DNA of 6,562 nt from JAFGED01 sp964551295. Lineage in GTDB: Bacteria; Chloroflexota; Anaerolineae; B4-G1. Where the stretch lies: the NCBI GenBank assembly GCA_964551295.1, contig CAZKDJ010000219.1, forward strand, positions 1 to 6,562, written 5' to 3'. Of this stretch, positions 5,469 through 6,562 are shown piece after piece. Both the position numbers and the translations under genes were made by a program. Each line of letters begins with the position of its first letter. Within the stretch, counting starts at the first letter, position 1. The notes beneath the pieces are model-generated. The model searched no databases. It saw only the letters and a program-made list of their open reading frames with translations, and had not been told where the DNA came from.

Positions 5469-6437
5469 ATGCAGAGAACCTGGCAAGTTGACGTAAACGA
5501 CGACCCCCTTCCCTGGCTGCTGGAGAAAGAAAACCCATCGGCGCGCTACCTGGCGCTGCGCCACCTGCTCGACTGCCCTGACTGCGATTCCCAGGCCGCC
5601 GACGCGCGGGCGGAGATCCCCGATTGGCCGCCAGCGCGCGAGATCCTGGCCCTGATGGACCCGGTCGACTTTTGGGGCCAGGCCGAAAAGCCCTTCTACG
5701 GCGGGGCGATGAGCACGCACGCTACGCTGCATCTGCTGGCCGATTTAGGGATGGACCCCACGCCCCAAATCGAGGCCGCCTGCGAGAACCTGCTCAAGCA
5801 CGGCCAGCACGAAAGCGGCGGTTTTTCCGATGGCACGCAGGGACGCGTCCTGCTGTGCCATACGGGCAACGCCGTCCAGACGCTGATCCACTTTGGCTAT
5901 CAGCGCGATCCACATGTGAAGCGGGCGCTGGCGTACCTGGCCGAACGCTGCGTCATACCCGACGGGCTGACGTGCCTATACGCCGACGGTGAGCAGTGCC
6001 AGTGGGGCATCGCCAAAGTATTGGGCGCCTTTGCCGACGTGCCCCCGGCCGACCGCACCGCCGAGCAGGAGCAGGCCACGGCGATGCTGGCCGACGCCGT
6101 GCTCGTCTGCTCCCCCGACTGCCAGGAAAAACACCCCGACTGGCTCAACTTTGGCTTTCCACTAGACTATCAGTCTGACCTGACCGAGCTGTGCGACGTA
6201 CTGGCACGCCTTGACTATGGTCCCGATCCACGCTTCCAGCATTTTTTGGACATCGTCCTCGCCCAGCAGACCGCCGAGGGGCGCTGGATCAAGCGCGATG
6301 GTACCCGCGCGCTCCGGGTAGAAGACATAGGCCAGCCCAGCAAATGGATCACCATCCGTGCACTGCGGGCGATCAAGCACGCACACCGCGCCGTGTTGCA
6401 AGTCGAGCGGGCAGGATTGGACAAAAGGGGTGCCTAA
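5469..6437 (+). CDS. Alpha/alpha-toroid (terpenoid cyclase/prenyltransferase-fold) protein, function unknown
   Basis: A 322-residue soluble protein with no signal peptide. The pattern resembles terpenoid-cyclase-like toroid proteins often left as hypothetical: 'DPLPWLLEKENPSARYLALRHLL' type opening (12-34), 'THATLHLLADLGMDP' (83-97), 'ENLLKHGQHESGGFSDG' (106-122), 'CHTGNAVQTLIHFGY' (130-144), 'VKRALAYLAER' (150-160), 'DYGPDPRFQHFLDIVLAQQ' (249-267), 'GRWIK' (271-275) and 'GQPSKWITIRALRAIK' (288-303). These are repeated helical-hairpin units. I see no DxDD-type cyclase acid motif or prenyltransferase zinc set that would justify an enzyme name. The start at 5469 is preferred over the in-frame ATG at 5415, because GGAGG (5460-5464) is 4 nt upstream, the duplicate at 2769 has the same start, and codons 5415-5468 are amrS relic sequence read out of frame. 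Its stop overlaps the NUDIX start (TAATG), implying coupled translation. Confidence 0.8.
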   Translation: MQRTWQVDVNDDPLPWLLEKENPSARYLALRHLLDCPDCDSQAADARAEIPDWPPAREILALMDPVDFWGQAEKPFYGGAMSTHATLHLLADLGMDPTPQIEAACENLLKHGQHESGGFSDGTQGRVLLCHTGNAVQTLIHFGYQRDPHVKRALAYLAERCVIPDGLTCLYADGEQCQWGIAKVLGAFADVPPADRTAEQEQATAMLADAVLVCSPDCQEKHPDWLNFGFPLDYQSDLTELCDVLARLDYGPDPRFQHFLDIVLAQQTAEGRWIKRDGTRALRVEDIGQPSKWITIRALRAIKHAHRAVLQVERAGLDKRGA

Positions 6438-6562
6438 TGGGCCAAGCCGACCAAAAGATCATCGCGGGCCGCTACCAGGTCGTCCCGCGCACGCTGTGCT
6501 TTATCACCCACGGCGACGACGTGCTACTGCTGCGAGGCGCGCCCGATAAGCGCATCTGGCCG
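6437..6562 (+). CDS. NUDIX hydrolase, N-terminal part (runs off window)
   Basis: Forty-two codons without a stop, starting at the ATG that shares its A with the TAA of the toroid gene, with AGGGG (6426-6430) upstream. The residues 'VVPRTLCFITHGDDVLLLRG' followed by 'APDKRIWP' match the first strands of the 8-oxo-dGTP diphosphatase-like NUDIX group, where the next residues are normally 'xxYNGVGGHVE' leading into the NUDIX box. The box itself (GX5EX7REUXEEXGU) lies beyond the window, so activity cannot be confirmed. Probably cytoplasmic nucleotide-pool housekeeping or a related diphosphate hydrolysis. Confidence 0.82.
   Translation, partial: MGQADQKIIAGRYQVVPRTLCFITHGDDVLLLRGAPDKRIWP

Larger units (their letters stand above)
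5394..5490 (+). repeat. Right copy of duplicated amrS/toroid-gene junction
   Basis: Counterpart of 2617-2790, with a 77-bp deletion between blocks 5394-5447 and 5461-5490. In this copy the toroid gene is intact and the amrS part is broken, the mirror image of the left copy. Homology to the left copy starts near 5394, marking the right edge of the intervening cassette. Confidence 0.85.

Noticed and set aside
5167..5496. Plus-strand open frame ending in a CPNC zinc-knuckle segment
   Set aside because: Only its last third resembles a protein (the amrS relic). The first part is antisense to the phosphoesterase signal-peptide region, so it is a chance open frame through a pseudogene fragment.

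Overview
The window looks like chromosomal DNA of a Chloroflexota bacterium (Anaerolineae-like). This is inferred from the style of the proteins: secreted proteins with the short 'YRFYFPLLSRH' type of tail or an 'AVNLTSF...TM...RRRR' tail, an AmmeMemoRadiSam-type radical SAM protein, and a short REP-like repeat of the kind that sits inside open frames in such genomes. No rRNA or phylogenetic marker other than the tmRNA is present, so the phylum is a moderate-confidence guess.

Layout. Bases 1-234 are the 3' part of the tmRNA gene (ssrA, +), ending in a tRNA-like T arm, acceptor strand and encoded CCA. A perfect 14-bp stem follows (238-271). Next comes a lipoprotein serine hydrolase of the beta-lactamase/PBP4* fold (343-1485, -), convergent with ssrA. 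A 238-bp divergent intergenic region leads to amrS, a radical SAM enzyme (1724-2767, +). One base after its stop lies a 28-codon broken start of another gene (2769-2855). Two minus-strand genes for exported calcineurin-like phosphoesterases follow (4119-5300 and 2839-3996), probably one transcript. On their far side is a decayed piece of an amrS 3' end (5394-5447), then the intact version of the broken gene (5469-6437, +; alpha/alpha-toroid, terpenoid-cyclase-like fold, unknown function). It overlaps by one base the start of a NUDIX hydrolase (6437-6562, +), which runs off the window.

How it fits together. amrS and the toroid gene were probably once adjacent, because the start of the toroid gene occurs in two copies, one directly after amrS and one 2.7 kb further on. 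The second copy is preceded by a relic of the amrS zinc ribbon. The two phosphoesterase genes therefore sit in a cassette flanked by diverged direct repeats of the amrS/toroid junction. The left edge of the cassette carries a 17-base exact copy of the ssrA T-arm region, a classic integration target. The hydrolase and phosphoesterase segments look less GC-rich than the amrS and toroid/NUDIX segments, in line with a mosaic of core genes and acquired cargo. No integrase, transposase or CRISPR array is visible.

The cargo is all extracytoplasmic (a lipoprotein hydrolase and two secreted metallophosphoesterases with different C-terminal tails), whereas the core-like genes are cytoplasmic. There is no sign of a complete new defence or biosynthetic system. 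The notable point is the architecture: the duplicated junction, the ssrA half-site, and a gene relic that seems to have gained a promoter for the toroid gene.
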